Assembly: GCF_903944925.1 (NCBI RefSeq)
Contig: NZ_CAJATU010000199.1
Span: forward strand, 186,001-250,000
Reading direction: 5' to 3'
Origin: an uncultured Rhodopila sp.
GTDB lineage: Bacteria; Pseudomonadota; Alphaproteobacteria; Acetobacterales; Acetobacteraceae
DNA length: 64,000 nt
Positions 18,701 through 30,751 of the stretch are shown here, piece by piece (within the stretch, counting starts at the first letter, position 1; every line of letters starts with the position of its first letter). Made by a program: the position numbers and the translations under genes. The notes under the pieces are model-generated. The model was not told where the DNA came from. It did no database searches and saw only the letters and a program-made list of their open reading frames with translations.

Positions 18701-19377
18701 AAGAACGTGTCGGGGTTATGTGCGGTGCCGCGGATGAACGGATGCTCCGGCGCCAGCGCCCGGGCCCGGTGCGCCCGCACCAGATCCGCGTCGATCATCG
18801 AGGCGATCTGTTCGTCCGAGAGCAGTTCCAGCGTGTTCAGTTCGTGCGAGGTGCGGAACCCGTCGAAGAAATGCAGCACCGGCACGCGCGAGTCCAAAGT
18901 CACCGCCTGCGCGATCAGCGCCATGTCGTGCGCCTCCTGCACACTCGCGGAGCACAGGAAGGCGAAGCCGGTGGAGCGCACCGACATGACATCCGTATGG
19001 TCGCCGAAGATCGACAGCGCCTGCGTCGCCAAAGCGCGGGCGGCGACGTGGAACACCGTCGGGGTCAGCTCCCCGGCGATCTTGAACATGTTCGGGATCA
19101 TCAGCAGCAGGCCCTGCGACGCGGTGAACGTCGTGGTCAGCGCGCCCGACTGCAGCGCGCCATGCACCGCACCCGCGGCACCGCCCTCGCTCTGCATCTG
19201 CTGGATCGCCGGGATCTGGCCCCAGATGTTCTTGATGCCCTGGGACGCCCACTCATCAGCCAGTTCCGCCATCGTGGACGACGGGGTGATCGGATAGATC
19301 GCGCAGACCTCGTTGGTGCGGTAGGCGACGTGGGCAACCGCGGTGTTGCCGTCCATCGTGGCGTGCGTGGCGGTCAT
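15760..19377 (-). CDS. nifJ: Pyruvate:ferredoxin (flavodoxin) oxidoreductase
   Basis: A 1205-residue single-chain PFOR, the full NifJ length. Domains in order: N-terminal thiamine-binding domain (AHVAYRTNEVCAIYPITPSS), domain II, gamma domain (GLGADGTVGANKNTVKII), two ferredoxin clusters (CVQCGQCSFVCPHG and CTGCSLCAEACPTQ), and the C-terminal TPP domain with its own cluster cysteines (CAGCGETPYLKLL, ATGCSSIYGG, VMDTEVYSNTGGQASK). It oxidises pyruvate to acetyl-CoA and reduces ferredoxin or flavodoxin. It follows the flavoprotein gene with a 4-base overlap. With draT-draG nearby it may feed nitrogenase, but a fermentative or anaplerotic role is also possible. Confidence 0.95.
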   Translation of the reverse strand: MTATHATMDGNTAVAHVAYRTNEVCAIYPITPSSTMAELADEWASQGIKNIWGQIPAIQQMQSEGGAAGAVHGALQSGALTTTFTASQGLLLMIPNMFKIAGELTPTVFHVAARALATQALSIFGDHTDVMSVRSTGFAFLCSASVQEAHDMALIAQAVTLDSRVPVLHFFDGFRTSHELNTLELLSDEQIASMIDADLVRAHRARALAPEHPFIRGTAHNPDTFFQARETSNPYYAALPAIVQAQMDKFAALTGRQYHLFDFFGPADAERVVLAMGTGAETSRITAEALQARGEKVGVLQVRLFRPWDSAAFLAALPDSVRALAVLEQTKEPGAPAEPMYLDVVATLAEALATGTRDTMPRVVGGRYGLSSKDFSPALAKAVFDELAKPRPKTGFTLGIDDDVSHTSLPADPAFPTDPPGLVNAVFYGLGADGTVGANKNTVKIIAEDAGLHAQGYFVYDSHKSGAQTISHLRFGKDAIRAPFLIQKASFVAVHQFQFVERHDVLRLAAPGATLLFNAPYGPDEIWDKLPHEMQKRIIDDKLKLFVIDASRVALDVGLRGRTNTVLQTCFFALSGVLPRERAIEQIKYSIKKTYGRRGEDVVQKNFQAVDATLDRLFPVIIPAEATSPFERPPAVPADAPEFVRRVTALMLEGRGDEIPVSAMPVDGTWPSATAAWEKRNVAEAIPIWNQDTCVQCGQCSFVCPHGVIQARYFDAARLETAPASFKSAPINVRGFPDVRFTLSFSMEDCTGCSLCAEACPTQPVKSLILAEKLDLMDDAKANLDFALALPVNDRARVDFANVRGVQFLEPLFTFSGACAGCGETPYLKLLSQLFGDRAQIANATGCSSIYGGNLPVTPWSKNQEGRGPAWSNSLFEDNAEFGLGFRLAADQHLELAESLLAKLQPDIGEDFVEAILNAPQVRESDIRAQRQRVAILIERLHALGDKPGAKDLLSVADHLVRRSVWIVGGDGWAYDIGYGGLDHVLATSRDVNVLVMDTEVYSNTGGQASKATPLGAVAKFAAAGKRVGRKDLPLQAIAYGNVYVAQVAMGANPQQTLQAFREAEAYAGPSLIVAYSHCIAHGIDMQFGMKQQDLAVASGYWPLFRYNPGLRGIGANPFVLDSPRPSVSFRDYAGNETRYKSLAQSRPEDSKRLLDAAQAAILEKYRTYEEMAGWSAARFAPAGVDRPTGIGAVPWDGETEGVRG

Positions 19378-21014
19378 TGCGTAGCTCCCTCAACGCTGTC
19401 TTGCGTCATCTGGATGGCGTGGCAGGGGCATTGCTCGAAGCAGGTGGCGCAACCGGTGCACAGCGAGTCGTTCAGGCGGTAGCCGTTGCCCGGCCCCAGC
19501 TTGACGATCGCCTGCTCCGGGCAGGCGGCGAAACAGTTGTCGCATTCGAAGCAGACTCCGCAGCTCAGGCAGCGCTGCGCCTCATGCCGGGCGGTGGCCT
19601 GGTCGAGGCCGGCCAGCACCTCGGTGAAGCCGCCGACGCGGTCTTCTTCGGACAGCCGCTTTTGCGCGGCGGGATCGACGTCGCTGAACACCGGCAAATG
19701 CAGCATGTTGAAATGCACGACCGGAGGCGGTTCGTCCGGCGCATAGGCATGTCCGCGCAGCCAGGCGTCGATGTTGCGCGCCGCCAGCTTGCCGTGGCCG
19801 GTGGCGGTGGTGACGGTGCGCTCGAAAGGCACCATGTCGCCGCCGGCGAACAAGCCCGGATAGCCGGTCATCATGTTGCGATCGACATGGACGACACCGT
19901 CGTCCTTCGCATCTACCCCCGGGATGCCATCCAGGAAGGCGCTGTCGGTCTGCTGGCCGAGCGCCAACACGACGCTGTCGGCTTCCAGGGTCTCGAATTC
20001 ACCGGTTGGATGCGGGCGGCCTTTCTCGTCCAGTTCCATCCGCTCGACGGTCAAAGACGGCCCGACGATTTCCTTGATGCTGGTGAGCCAGCGGATTTTC
20101 ACGCCCTCCTCAATCGCCTCGTCCGCTTCGAAGGCGTGCGCCGGCATATGTTCGCGGTCGCGCCGGTAGATGATCACCGCTTCCTCGGCGCCGAGGCGCC
20201 TTGCGGTGCGGGCGGCATCCATCGCCGTATTGCCGCCGCCATAGACCACAACGCGCCGCCCGAGCACGGGCTTGCCGCCGGTGCCGACATCGCGCAGCAC
20301 CGACACCGCGTCCAGCACCTTGGCCGCGTCGCGCGCCGGAATGGCGGTGCGCTGCGCCATATGCGCGCCGATGGCGACGAAGACCGCGTCGAAATTGCCG
20401 GCCGCCTGTTCGGCCAGAACGTCGGTGGTGCGATGGTTGAGCACGATACGGACCCCGAACCGCTCGACACGGGCGATCTCGGCCGCCAGTTCGGCGCGCG
20501 GCAGGCGGTAGGCCGGGATGCCGAATTGCAGCATACCGCCGGCCACCGGCCCGGATTCGTGGATCTCCGCGTAATGGCCGAGCCGGGCGAGGTGGTAAGC
20601 CGCGGACAGGCCAGATGGACCGGCGCCGACGACCAGCACGCGCTTGCCCGATGGCGGCGCAGGCGGCGGATAATCCCAGTTTTCCTTGGTGGCGAGATCG
20701 CCGAGGAAGCGCTCCACCGCATGGATGGTCACCGCCGCATCCATTTCGCCGCGGTTGCAGTTCGATTCGCACGGATGGTAGCAGACGCGGCCATGCGTCG
20801 CCGGCAGCGGGTTGTCGGCGACGAGCGTCTCCCACGCCTTGCGGAACTCGCCGGCCTGCGCGTGCGCCAGCCAAGCCTGTATGTTCTCCCCGGCCGGGCA
20901 GGCATTGTTGCAGGGCGGCCGCAGATCGGACCACTCCGGATGGCGCGTACGGAAGGGTCCGGTGCCCCGGTCGAGACTCAGATCGACGATCGGCGTCAGA
21001 TCGCGCGAGGCCAT
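19374..21014 (-). CDS. GltD/NfnB-like NAD(P)H:ferredoxin-type flavoprotein
   Basis: A 546-residue iron-sulfur flavoprotein. The N-terminal cluster ligands are in PPCNNACPAGENIQAWL and RVCYHPCESNCNRGE. The FAD motif is VLVVGAGPSGLSAAYHLA at about residues 128-145, and the NAD(P)H motif is VVVYGGGNTAMDAARTARRL. The C terminus has a 2[4Fe-4S] ferredoxin-like domain (CLSCGVCFECDNCFAACPE and CTGCATCFEQCPCHAI), which glutamate synthase small subunits lack. It overlaps the PFOR gene by ATGA. It probably shuttles electrons between pyridine nucleotides and the ferredoxin used by PFOR. The ATG at 21014 begins MASRDLTPIVDLSLDRG. Confidence 0.85.
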   Translation of the reverse strand: MASRDLTPIVDLSLDRGTGPFRTRHPEWSDLRPPCNNACPAGENIQAWLAHAQAGEFRKAWETLVADNPLPATHGRVCYHPCESNCNRGEMDAAVTIHAVERFLGDLATKENWDYPPPAPPSGKRVLVVGAGPSGLSAAYHLARLGHYAEIHESGPVAGGMLQFGIPAYRLPRAELAAEIARVERFGVRIVLNHRTTDVLAEQAAGNFDAVFVAIGAHMAQRTAIPARDAAKVLDAVSVLRDVGTGGKPVLGRRVVVYGGGNTAMDAARTARRLGAEEAVIIYRRDREHMPAHAFEADEAIEEGVKIRWLTSIKEIVGPSLTVERMELDEKGRPHPTGEFETLEADSVVLALGQQTDSAFLDGIPGVDAKDDGVVHVDRNMMTGYPGLFAGGDMVPFERTVTTATGHGKLAARNIDAWLRGHAYAPDEPPPVVHFNMLHLPVFSDVDPAAQKRLSEEDRVGGFTEVLAGLDQATARHEAQRCLSCGVCFECDNCFAACPEQAIVKLGPGNGYRLNDSLCTGCATCFEQCPCHAIQMTQDSVEGATQ

Positions 21015-21450
21015 GGGTGTTTCTCCCGGTTCGGTGGTGCCGGACAAAGCATAGGGCGATGTCGCACAACATTGACAGTGATCAAATTTGGTCAGCCGCA
21101 TATTTTCTGCGGATCGAGGGAACCGTACGGCGTTACGGTTGTATTGCGTCAGCGACCGGATGGTGCGCGCTGCGCGAGAACAAGGCCACCTATTTGATAT
21201 GGCCATAGGCGCGCCGACGACCCGCTTGGCGATGCCGGCCCGGACCGGGATTGGCGGCCGGCACGCCTTGTATGCATTCGGGCCGACCACCACGCGGGAG
21301 CGGACGCTTCAGGCGACGCCGGACACCCGGGAGGCTACGGGCGCGGACGCCCGCCTCTCCGGCCGCGCCGCCTCGTCATGCCGGTGGAGAGGCGGGTTGG
21401 CAGCCCCTGGCGCCAATGATATGCGCCCGGAATTGCAGGAGGACCCGGAA
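21015..21450 (+). other. Intergenic region upstream of the PFOR operon and a methyltransferase gene
   Basis: Besides the FNR/FixK-type box at 21072-21085 I see no further gene. The methyltransferase frame is open back to 21088, but that stretch has no domain-like sequence. A good GGAGG ribosome site stands only before the ATG at 21451. Confidence 0.5.
21072..21085 (-). promoter_or_regulatory. FNR/FixK-type box upstream of the PFOR operon
   Basis: TTGACAGTGATCAA matches the FNR/FixK consensus TTGA-N6-TCAA. It is centred about 64 bases upstream of the flavoprotein start codon. On the minus strand a TATGCT hexamer (21053-21048) lies about 28 bases downstream of the box centre, close to the spacing expected for activation at a class II promoter. 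This suggests induction of the PFOR operon at low oxygen. The regulator gene is not in the window. Confidence 0.65.
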
Positions 21451-23004
21451 ATGAGTTGCGCCGCGTCAATGAAAATATGCGATGGCGCGGATTGGTTCAG
21501 CAGCGACCTGTCGTCATTGATCTCTCACGAACTGCATGACGTTCCCGCATTCAATCGCAAGCAGTGGGAATTTGCGATGATCTTGCGGGCGCTGTCCGAA
21601 GCCGGCGCGTTGCGCTTCGATTCGACCGGCATATCTTTCGGTGCCGGCCAGGAACGCCCGCTTTATGCGATTGCCAATCGCGTCAGGCAAATCTGGGCCA
21701 CGGATCTTTATTCATCTGACACCGCCTGGCCAACCGCGCGCAAGGATAACGCCCGGGACCTGACGGATTTCGTGCGTGCGGGCAGCCCGTTTGCAACGAT
21801 TTCGGAACGCATATCAGCCAAATCAATGGACATGCGGGCGATCGAGTTTCCCGACGATTCGTTTGATTTCGCCTACAGTTCGTCCGCGGTCGAGCACATC
21901 GGCGAATGGTCCGATTTCTCCGCGCACCTGGCCGAAGTGCGCCGCGTGCTGAAGCCGGGAGGCGTCTATGTCCTCACCACGGATATCACCTTCGGTCCGA
22001 ATTCCGAACATCCGGGCAACTTCAAGTTCTCACCTGCCGGTCTTGAGTGGTGGTTGCAAAGCTCCGGCATGGCCTACGAACCGGTCGTCGATTGCCGCAT
22101 AGCGCATCACTACGTCAACACACCACTCCCCCCGGACATAGCCTGCTATTTCGCGCCGGGCGGGGGCGAGACGCACCTTAACCTGGCAGGAACGAATATC
22201 GGGCTGTTCGGCAAACTGTCGACGGTGCATTGCCTGGCCGGATGCGAGCCTCACACGTCCGTTTTGCTTATCTTGAAAAAGGCTGCCGTTAGCTGCGGGG
22301 CGGTGGAATTTCCCGGCTTTCACGAAACCAGGGACTTCCTTTTATCCGCCCGCGGCATGATTGGCAGGATGCTGGAAGACTCCACGTTGTGCCCGCAGCC
22401 CAATCCCTGGATACCGGACGGCATGAAGCCGGATGCCTGGGCAACCTCCTATATGTGGCTTGGCGAAAAGCACCGCATGGTGCGAGTCAATATCGAGGTT
22501 GACCAACCCGGCTCCGTGACGATTGGCGTCAACAAAGCCCAAGCCGATCGATACTGGGAACCGTTGGTCGAGATGGTGGAATCTGTACATCTCATCGAGA
22601 AAGAGGCCGAGTTCGAATTTCCGTTATTCTGTGATAACAGTCATACCTTTGCGATCTACGGACGCGCGTTGCCCGGCACGCGGCTAAAGCATGTCAACGT
22701 GATACTCGATGACAGCCGTACCTACAGCCAAGCCGCCATGAAAATCGAGCCGGCGGCCGAGTTTATCATGACGCCGGCAGCACGGCGGCAGGTTCCAACC
22801 AGTCCAGCGTCATCGTTGCTGAAGCGCACGGCCAAGGCTGCTTTGATCAGGCTGCCGGAAATCAGGGCGCTCTGGCTGGACCGCAACCGGCTGCGTGATG
22901 AAGCCGATCGGCTGAGGCATGAGGCCGACCGGCTGGTCTTGAGGCTTGCAAATCAGAAGCGCTTCGTCAGGTTGGAAGGGCCCGGGCGGCCGGGTCAGTA
23001 CTGA
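21451..23004 (+). CDS. SAM-dependent methyltransferase with C-terminal coiled coil
   Basis: A 517-residue protein with a Methyltransf_11-like core: SMDMRAIEFPDDSFDFAYSS (motif II region, about residues 124-143), SAVEHIGEW, and EVRRVLKPGGVYVLTTDI. The central part (about 290-440) has no recognised domain. The C terminus repeats RDEADRLRHEADRLVLRL, a predicted short coiled coil. The start at 21451 follows GCAGGAGGACC. Similar proteins occur in surface-polysaccharide loci, where they modify sugars or cap chains, but no substrate can be assigned here. Its stop overlaps the end of the convergent guanine deaminase gene by 10 bases. Confidence 0.75.
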   Translation: MSCAASMKICDGADWFSSDLSSLISHELHDVPAFNRKQWEFAMILRALSEAGALRFDSTGISFGAGQERPLYAIANRVRQIWATDLYSSDTAWPTARKDNARDLTDFVRAGSPFATISERISAKSMDMRAIEFPDDSFDFAYSSSAVEHIGEWSDFSAHLAEVRRVLKPGGVYVLTTDITFGPNSEHPGNFKFSPAGLEWWLQSSGMAYEPVVDCRIAHHYVNTPLPPDIACYFAPGGGETHLNLAGTNIGLFGKLSTVHCLAGCEPHTSVLLILKKAAVSCGAVEFPGFHETRDFLLSARGMIGRMLEDSTLCPQPNPWIPDGMKPDAWATSYMWLGEKHRMVRVNIEVDQPGSVTIGVNKAQADRYWEPLVEMVESVHLIEKEAEFEFPLFCDNSHTFAIYGRALPGTRLKHVNVILDDSRTYSQAAMKIEPAAEFIMTPAARRQVPTSPASSLLKRTAKAALIRLPEIRALWLDRNRLRDEADRLRHEADRLVLRLANQKRFVRLEGPGRPGQY

Positions 23005-23465
23005 ACCTTGTCCGGCATCCGGTCCCACTCTTCGAACGCCGCCAGGCCTTCCTCGCGCAGCAGCGGTTCCGTCGGGATGGAGCGCTGAGCCAGCGGGAGG
23101 GGGATTTCGTGATACAGGAAATCGTCACGGAACCCGACCTTGGCAGCGTCCTGGCGGTCGTTGGCATAGTAGATCCGGCCGATGCGCGCCCAGTAGATCG
23201 CGCTCAGGCACATCGGGCAGGGTTCGCAACTGGAGTAGATTTCGCACCCTGTCAGGTCGAACGTCTGCAGCGCCTGGCACGCCAGCCGAACCGCCACCAC
23301 CTCGGCATGCGCGGTCGGATCGTTGCTGGAGGTCACCTGATTGAACCCCTCGGCGATCACCTTGCCGTCCTTGACGACAACCGCCCCGAACGGGCCGCCG
23401 CGCCCGGACCGCATCATCTCCACGGACAACGCGATCGCCCGCCGCATGTGCTGCTCGCGCGCCAT
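22995..23465 (-). CDS. guaD: Guanine deaminase (cytidine deaminase-fold)
   Basis: A 156-residue nucleoside deaminase with the zinc motif HAE in DPTAHAEVVAVRLAC and PCPMC in SSCEPCPMCLSAIYWARI. Its length and the C-terminal EEWDRMPDKVQY match the Bacillus GuaD type rather than tRNA adenosine deaminases. It converts guanine to xanthine. The start overlaps the xdhC stop as TGATG, so it is the last gene of the xanthine dehydrogenase operon and supplies that enzyme's substrate. Confidence 0.85.
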   Translation of the reverse strand: MAREQHMRRAIALSVEMMRSGRGGPFGAVVVKDGKVIAEGFNQVTSSNDPTAHAEVVAVRLACQALQTFDLTGCEIYSSCEPCPMCLSAIYWARIGRIYYANDRQDAAKVGFRDDFLYHEIPLPLAQRSIPTEPLLREEGLAAFEEWDRMPDKVQY

Positions 23466-24318
23466 CAGCTGTGCTCCACCGGAGGACACACGCAGTCGCC
23501 GCAGCTTCTGGCGATCGGTTCGAGGCTCGGCATGGGTACGACGCTCCGCTGTGGGGACCGCGGCAACAATTGCAGGATCTGTGCCGCGATAGAGACGGCA
23601 ACGACGGCGGGTTCCTTGCCCTCGATCCCCGGCACGCCGATGGGGCAGATCAGCCGCTCGATCGCCGCACGCGGGATTCCCGCGCGGATCAGGCGGCCGG
23701 AGAAGCGGGCGCGCTTGGTCTCGGAGCCGATGACGCCCACCGCCGTGAAGCCGGGGCGTCGCAGGGCGGCGGAGACGATATCGAAATCCAACTGGTGGTC
23801 GTGCGTCATCACCAGCACGATGCACGCTGCCGGCAACGCCTCGACCGCCCGCGCCGGTTCGGCGGTGCGCACCGGCGTGACGTTGGGCGGCAGGTTCGCC
23901 GGCAGCGCCTCCGGCCGCGCATCGATCCAGGTTACCCGGCACGGCAGATCGGCCAGCAGTTTCACCAGCGCCTTGCCGACGTGACCGGCACCGAACAAGG
24001 CGACATGCAGCCGCGGCGGACGCAACACCTCGAACAGCACGGTGACGTGCCCGCCGCAGCACTGGCCCAGTTCGGGTCCGAGCGGGAAATCGCGCCGGGT
24101 TGGTCCTTCCGCGCCGGAGGCCAGCAGGCCGCGCGCCGCCGCCTCGCAGCGATATTCCAGGTTGCCGCCGCCGATGGTGCCGAAGAGGCCGTCGGCGGAA
24201 ACCACCATCTTTGCGCCGGCCTCGCGCGGGGTGGAGCCTTTCGCCTCCAGCACCGTGACCAGCACCGCGGGCTGGTTGTCGCGTTCCGCCGCGGCCAGGG
24301 CGTCGATCCAGACCGCCA

Positions 24319-24319
<1 letters not shown>
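23465..24319 (-). CDS. xdhC: Xanthine dehydrogenase accessory protein XdhC
   Basis: A 284-residue XdhC/CoxI protein that handles sulfurated molybdenum cofactor for xanthine dehydrogenase. The N-terminal block is GSTPREAGAKMVV, then GTIGGGNLEYRCEAAA and the cysteine pair in GPELGQCCGGHVTV. A Rossmann-like segment LHVALFGAGHVGKALVKLL and MTHDHQLDFDIVSAAL follow. It overlaps both neighbours through TGATG junctions. The tail ends in a cysteine-rich SCGDCVCPP stretch. Confidence 0.9.
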
Positions 24320-28122
<3,803 letters not shown>

Positions 28123-28196
28123 GGGCCTGACGCTGGGCTTCCTCGGCCGGGTGTTGAGAGAGCTAAGGCCAGGCGTCGGGACGGGTCAACGGCTCG

Positions 28197-29396
28197 TCAC
28201 TCCAGTCGCGACCCCGCCTGGATCCATGCACCCAGCGTCGCCCGCTCCGCATCCGTAATTTGGGTAACATTCCCCAACGGCATCGTATGCGTCTTCACCG
28301 CCTGCGCCATGATCTGCGGCGCCTGCAGCCGGATTTGGCTGGCCGTATCGAACATCACCCCCTTCGGCGCCTCGGAGAACCCCGGGAACTGCGGCCTGGC
28401 CGAATGGCACACCTGGCACCGCTGGTCGACGATCGGCTTTACCTCCGCAAACGTAACAGCCGCCGCGTCGGCGGAACCGGCGGGTGCCGAGGATTGCCCG
28501 ATGATGCTCAGCGCAACCGCGGCGAGGACCGGAACCACCGCGGCCGGCCACAGCCGCCAGTCGGGTATCGCCCCGGTGTGCATCGTATTGAACCAATGCC
28601 GCACGAGGAAGCTGGCGACGAAAATGCACGCCAGGATCAGCCAGCTCCAGTGCGAGGCGTAGGTGAACGCATAGTGGTTGCTGATCATCGTGAACAGCAC
28701 CGGCAAAGTCAGGTAGTTGTTGTGCACCGAGCGTTGTTTCGCCTGCGCCCCCCAGGCCGGATCGGGCGGCTGGTTCTTCAGCAGCGCGGCGACGGTCTTG
28801 CGCTGGTTCGGAATGATAATGAACAGCACATTCGCGGCCATGATGGTGCCGACAAGCGCCCCGGCCTGGATGAAGGCGCCGCGGCCGCTGAATAGGTGAG
28901 TATAGGCGAATGTAGCCGCGACAAACAGCACGAAGCCGGCCGCCGCAAGGCGCGCCGTGCTCCGTCCGATCCGCGAGCGGCACAACAGATCATAGATCAC
29001 CCAACCGGCAGCCAGGGAGCCTGCGGCAAACAGCACCGCATTGAGCGGATCCATGGCCAGCACCGCCGGATCGATCAGGTATATCGACGGGTTCAGGTAA
29101 TAGACCAGCACCAGCAGGATGAATCCGAATATCCAGGTGCTGTAGGCCTCCCATTTGAACCAGGTCAGGTGCTCCGGCATGAATTCCGGGGCCACCGAGA
29201 ATTTCTGGATATTGTAGAAACCGCCGCCATGCACCTGCCAGGCTTCCCCTTTCACCCGGGGATCGAGACGCGGATTGGGCCGCAGGCCGGCATCGAGCGC
29301 AATGAAATAGAAGGACGAGCCGATCCAGGCGATCCCGGCCATGACGTGGGTCCATCGCACCAAAAGGCTGACCCAGTCGAGCAGCGTATCGGTCAT
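28197..29396 (-). CDS. puuD: Urate hydroxylase PuuD
   Basis: A 399-residue membrane protein with about eight hydrophobic segments (WTHVMAGIAWIGSSFYFIAL, IFGFILLVLVYYLN and others) and a C-terminal cytochrome c domain with the haem motif CQVCH near residue 337 and a distal Met in KTHTMPLGNVTQ. This is the architecture of PuuD, the membrane-bound urate-oxidising enzyme found in many alphaproteobacteria instead of uricase or HpxO. It converts urate to 5-hydroxyisourate. It lies 75 bases upstream of the xanthine dehydrogenase start in the same orientation, so one operon is likely. Confidence 0.9.
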   Translation of the reverse strand: MTDTLLDWVSLLVRWTHVMAGIAWIGSSFYFIALDAGLRPNPRLDPRVKGEAWQVHGGGFYNIQKFSVAPEFMPEHLTWFKWEAYSTWIFGFILLVLVYYLNPSIYLIDPAVLAMDPLNAVLFAAGSLAAGWVIYDLLCRSRIGRSTARLAAAGFVLFVAATFAYTHLFSGRGAFIQAGALVGTIMAANVLFIIIPNQRKTVAALLKNQPPDPAWGAQAKQRSVHNNYLTLPVLFTMISNHYAFTYASHWSWLILACIFVASFLVRHWFNTMHTGAIPDWRLWPAAVVPVLAAVALSIIGQSSAPAGSADAAAVTFAEVKPIVDQRCQVCHSARPQFPGFSEAPKGVMFDTASQIRLQAPQIMAQAVKTHTMPLGNVTQITDAERATLGAWIQAGSRLE

Positions 29397-29468
29397 CGGC
29401 AGGTTCCCTGGTTGTCGAGGCAGCGGTCAGGATCGCGGCGGCCTGCGGGGACCGCCGCGTCGGGTCTA

Positions 29469-30317
29469 TCAGAAATGAACCTCGATACCAATAACCGGAG
29501 ATACCTGGGACGAGCCGGAGACCTGCGAAGAATTGCCGAATTTGTGCTGCCAGAACTCGACCGCCAGATAAAGGTCAGGCTTGTGGGGCTTATTAAAGAT
29601 CATCTTGCCGATATCCAACTGCAACTGCGGCCGGGAAAGTATTTCCGTGTAGGTGTTGTTGCCAAAACCATCCTGCCCCTTGGGCATCGCAACATTGACG
29701 AACCCGCGGAAATCCAGCGGCAAATGCGTGAACCCCAGCGGGTACAGCCAGACGACCTCGAATTGCGGGGTGGCGGCGAAGCTGACCGTCCTGCCGGCGA
29801 TGCCGTTGTTATTCCATTCCTTGGACACGTGGACGCCGACGGTCATGAAGCCGGGATTCAAATCAAAATGGAAGTTCGGACCGGCGACAAGCAGCCTTTT
29901 GTCAGGTGCGAAGGCGGTATTCTCCGACTCGGCGTCGCCGCCGAATTCGAAATTGATCGCCTGGATCGGCCCGAACTTGGTGTTCCAGCCGAATATCTTG
30001 TCCGGACTCAACTGGCCGCGATAAATACCATAAAATTCAGTCGAACCGCCGGGCGAATTATTGGCCGGTTCATTGGCGTTCGAAAATAGCACATCGACAT
30101 TGGCGAAGTTGGATCCATAGTCCCAGACGCCGAAATACCCGAGGTTGACGATGATTTTATTGACGTCTCGCGACCCCTTGCCGCCGCCGGGATTGGAAAT
30201 CCAGGGACCATCACGCACGCCAAGCGAGACATCGTTGAAATTGCCCTGGGCCCGGGATCCGGTTTGGACAGCGAACAACCCCACCGCGATGGCGAACAAT
30301 ACATGTCGTAGCTGCAT
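29469..30317 (-). CDS. Outer-membrane nucleoside channel, Tsx/OmpK family
   Basis: A 282-residue protein with a signal peptide (MQLRHVLFAIAVGLFAVQTG, cleavage near SRAQG). It has alternating aromatic beta strands and a terminal SPVIGIEVHF that ends in phenylalanine, as expected for an outer-membrane barrel. The GNFNDVSLGVRDGPWISNPGG region and length fit the Tsx/OmpK nucleoside-specific channel family. As the first gene before puuD and xdhAB it would admit purines or nucleosides. The start follows AAGGATGAG. Confidence 0.82.
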   Translation of the reverse strand: MQLRHVLFAIAVGLFAVQTGSRAQGNFNDVSLGVRDGPWISNPGGGKGSRDVNKIIVNLGYFGVWDYGSNFANVDVLFSNANEPANNSPGGSTEFYGIYRGQLSPDKIFGWNTKFGPIQAINFEFGGDAESENTAFAPDKRLLVAGPNFHFDLNPGFMTVGVHVSKEWNNNGIAGRTVSFAATPQFEVVWLYPLGFTHLPLDFRGFVNVAMPKGQDGFGNNTYTEILSRPQLQLDIGKMIFNKPHKPDLYLAVEFWQHKFGNSSQVSGSSQVSPVIGIEVHF

Positions 30318-30751
30318 CTCTCATCCTTAGTTGTCCGATCTGCCGGATCACCGCTGCAAGACAAGGACGACACGAGCAAGGCTGTTTTCCCCAGTCTCTT
30401 GGCTCGAGCAATCGATGTGCGAGCAGCAATCGACGTGCCAAGCCATCGCGCCGGAACGACGGTCCCTGCCGGGTACGGATTTGGCGCCACAGTCCCGGCC
30501 TGCCGAAGCGGTTACCCGCCGATCCTCGTCCTGATAATATCCGGCGGATTGACCTGGCGCCGCGGTCCGGCGATGCCGGCAGGAAACCGCTGCATTATGC
30601 GCTGAACCGAGCCGCCCGCGGCCGGCATGCCGGTTTCATGAGCAGATAGAGGCCAAGTATAGCAAGAAATGCCGCCGATCGGCTCACAAGGACAGGACAT
30701 GTCGGCTTCGAATTATTTAATCCTGCCGGCATCCATGCGCCCGGGCCGAAA
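30318..30751 (-). other. Intergenic region upstream of the purine operon
   Basis: About 430 bases between the draG stop and the Tsx-like start. It should hold the promoter of the purine-catabolic operon. I found no gene-like frame with family resemblance and no clear palindromic operator. Confidence 0.4.

Noticed and set aside
15943-19482. Plus-strand open frame of 1179 codons opposite nifJ
   Set aside because: NifJ on the minus strand has full-length family similarity and cofactor motifs; the plus frame is a codon-bias artefact.
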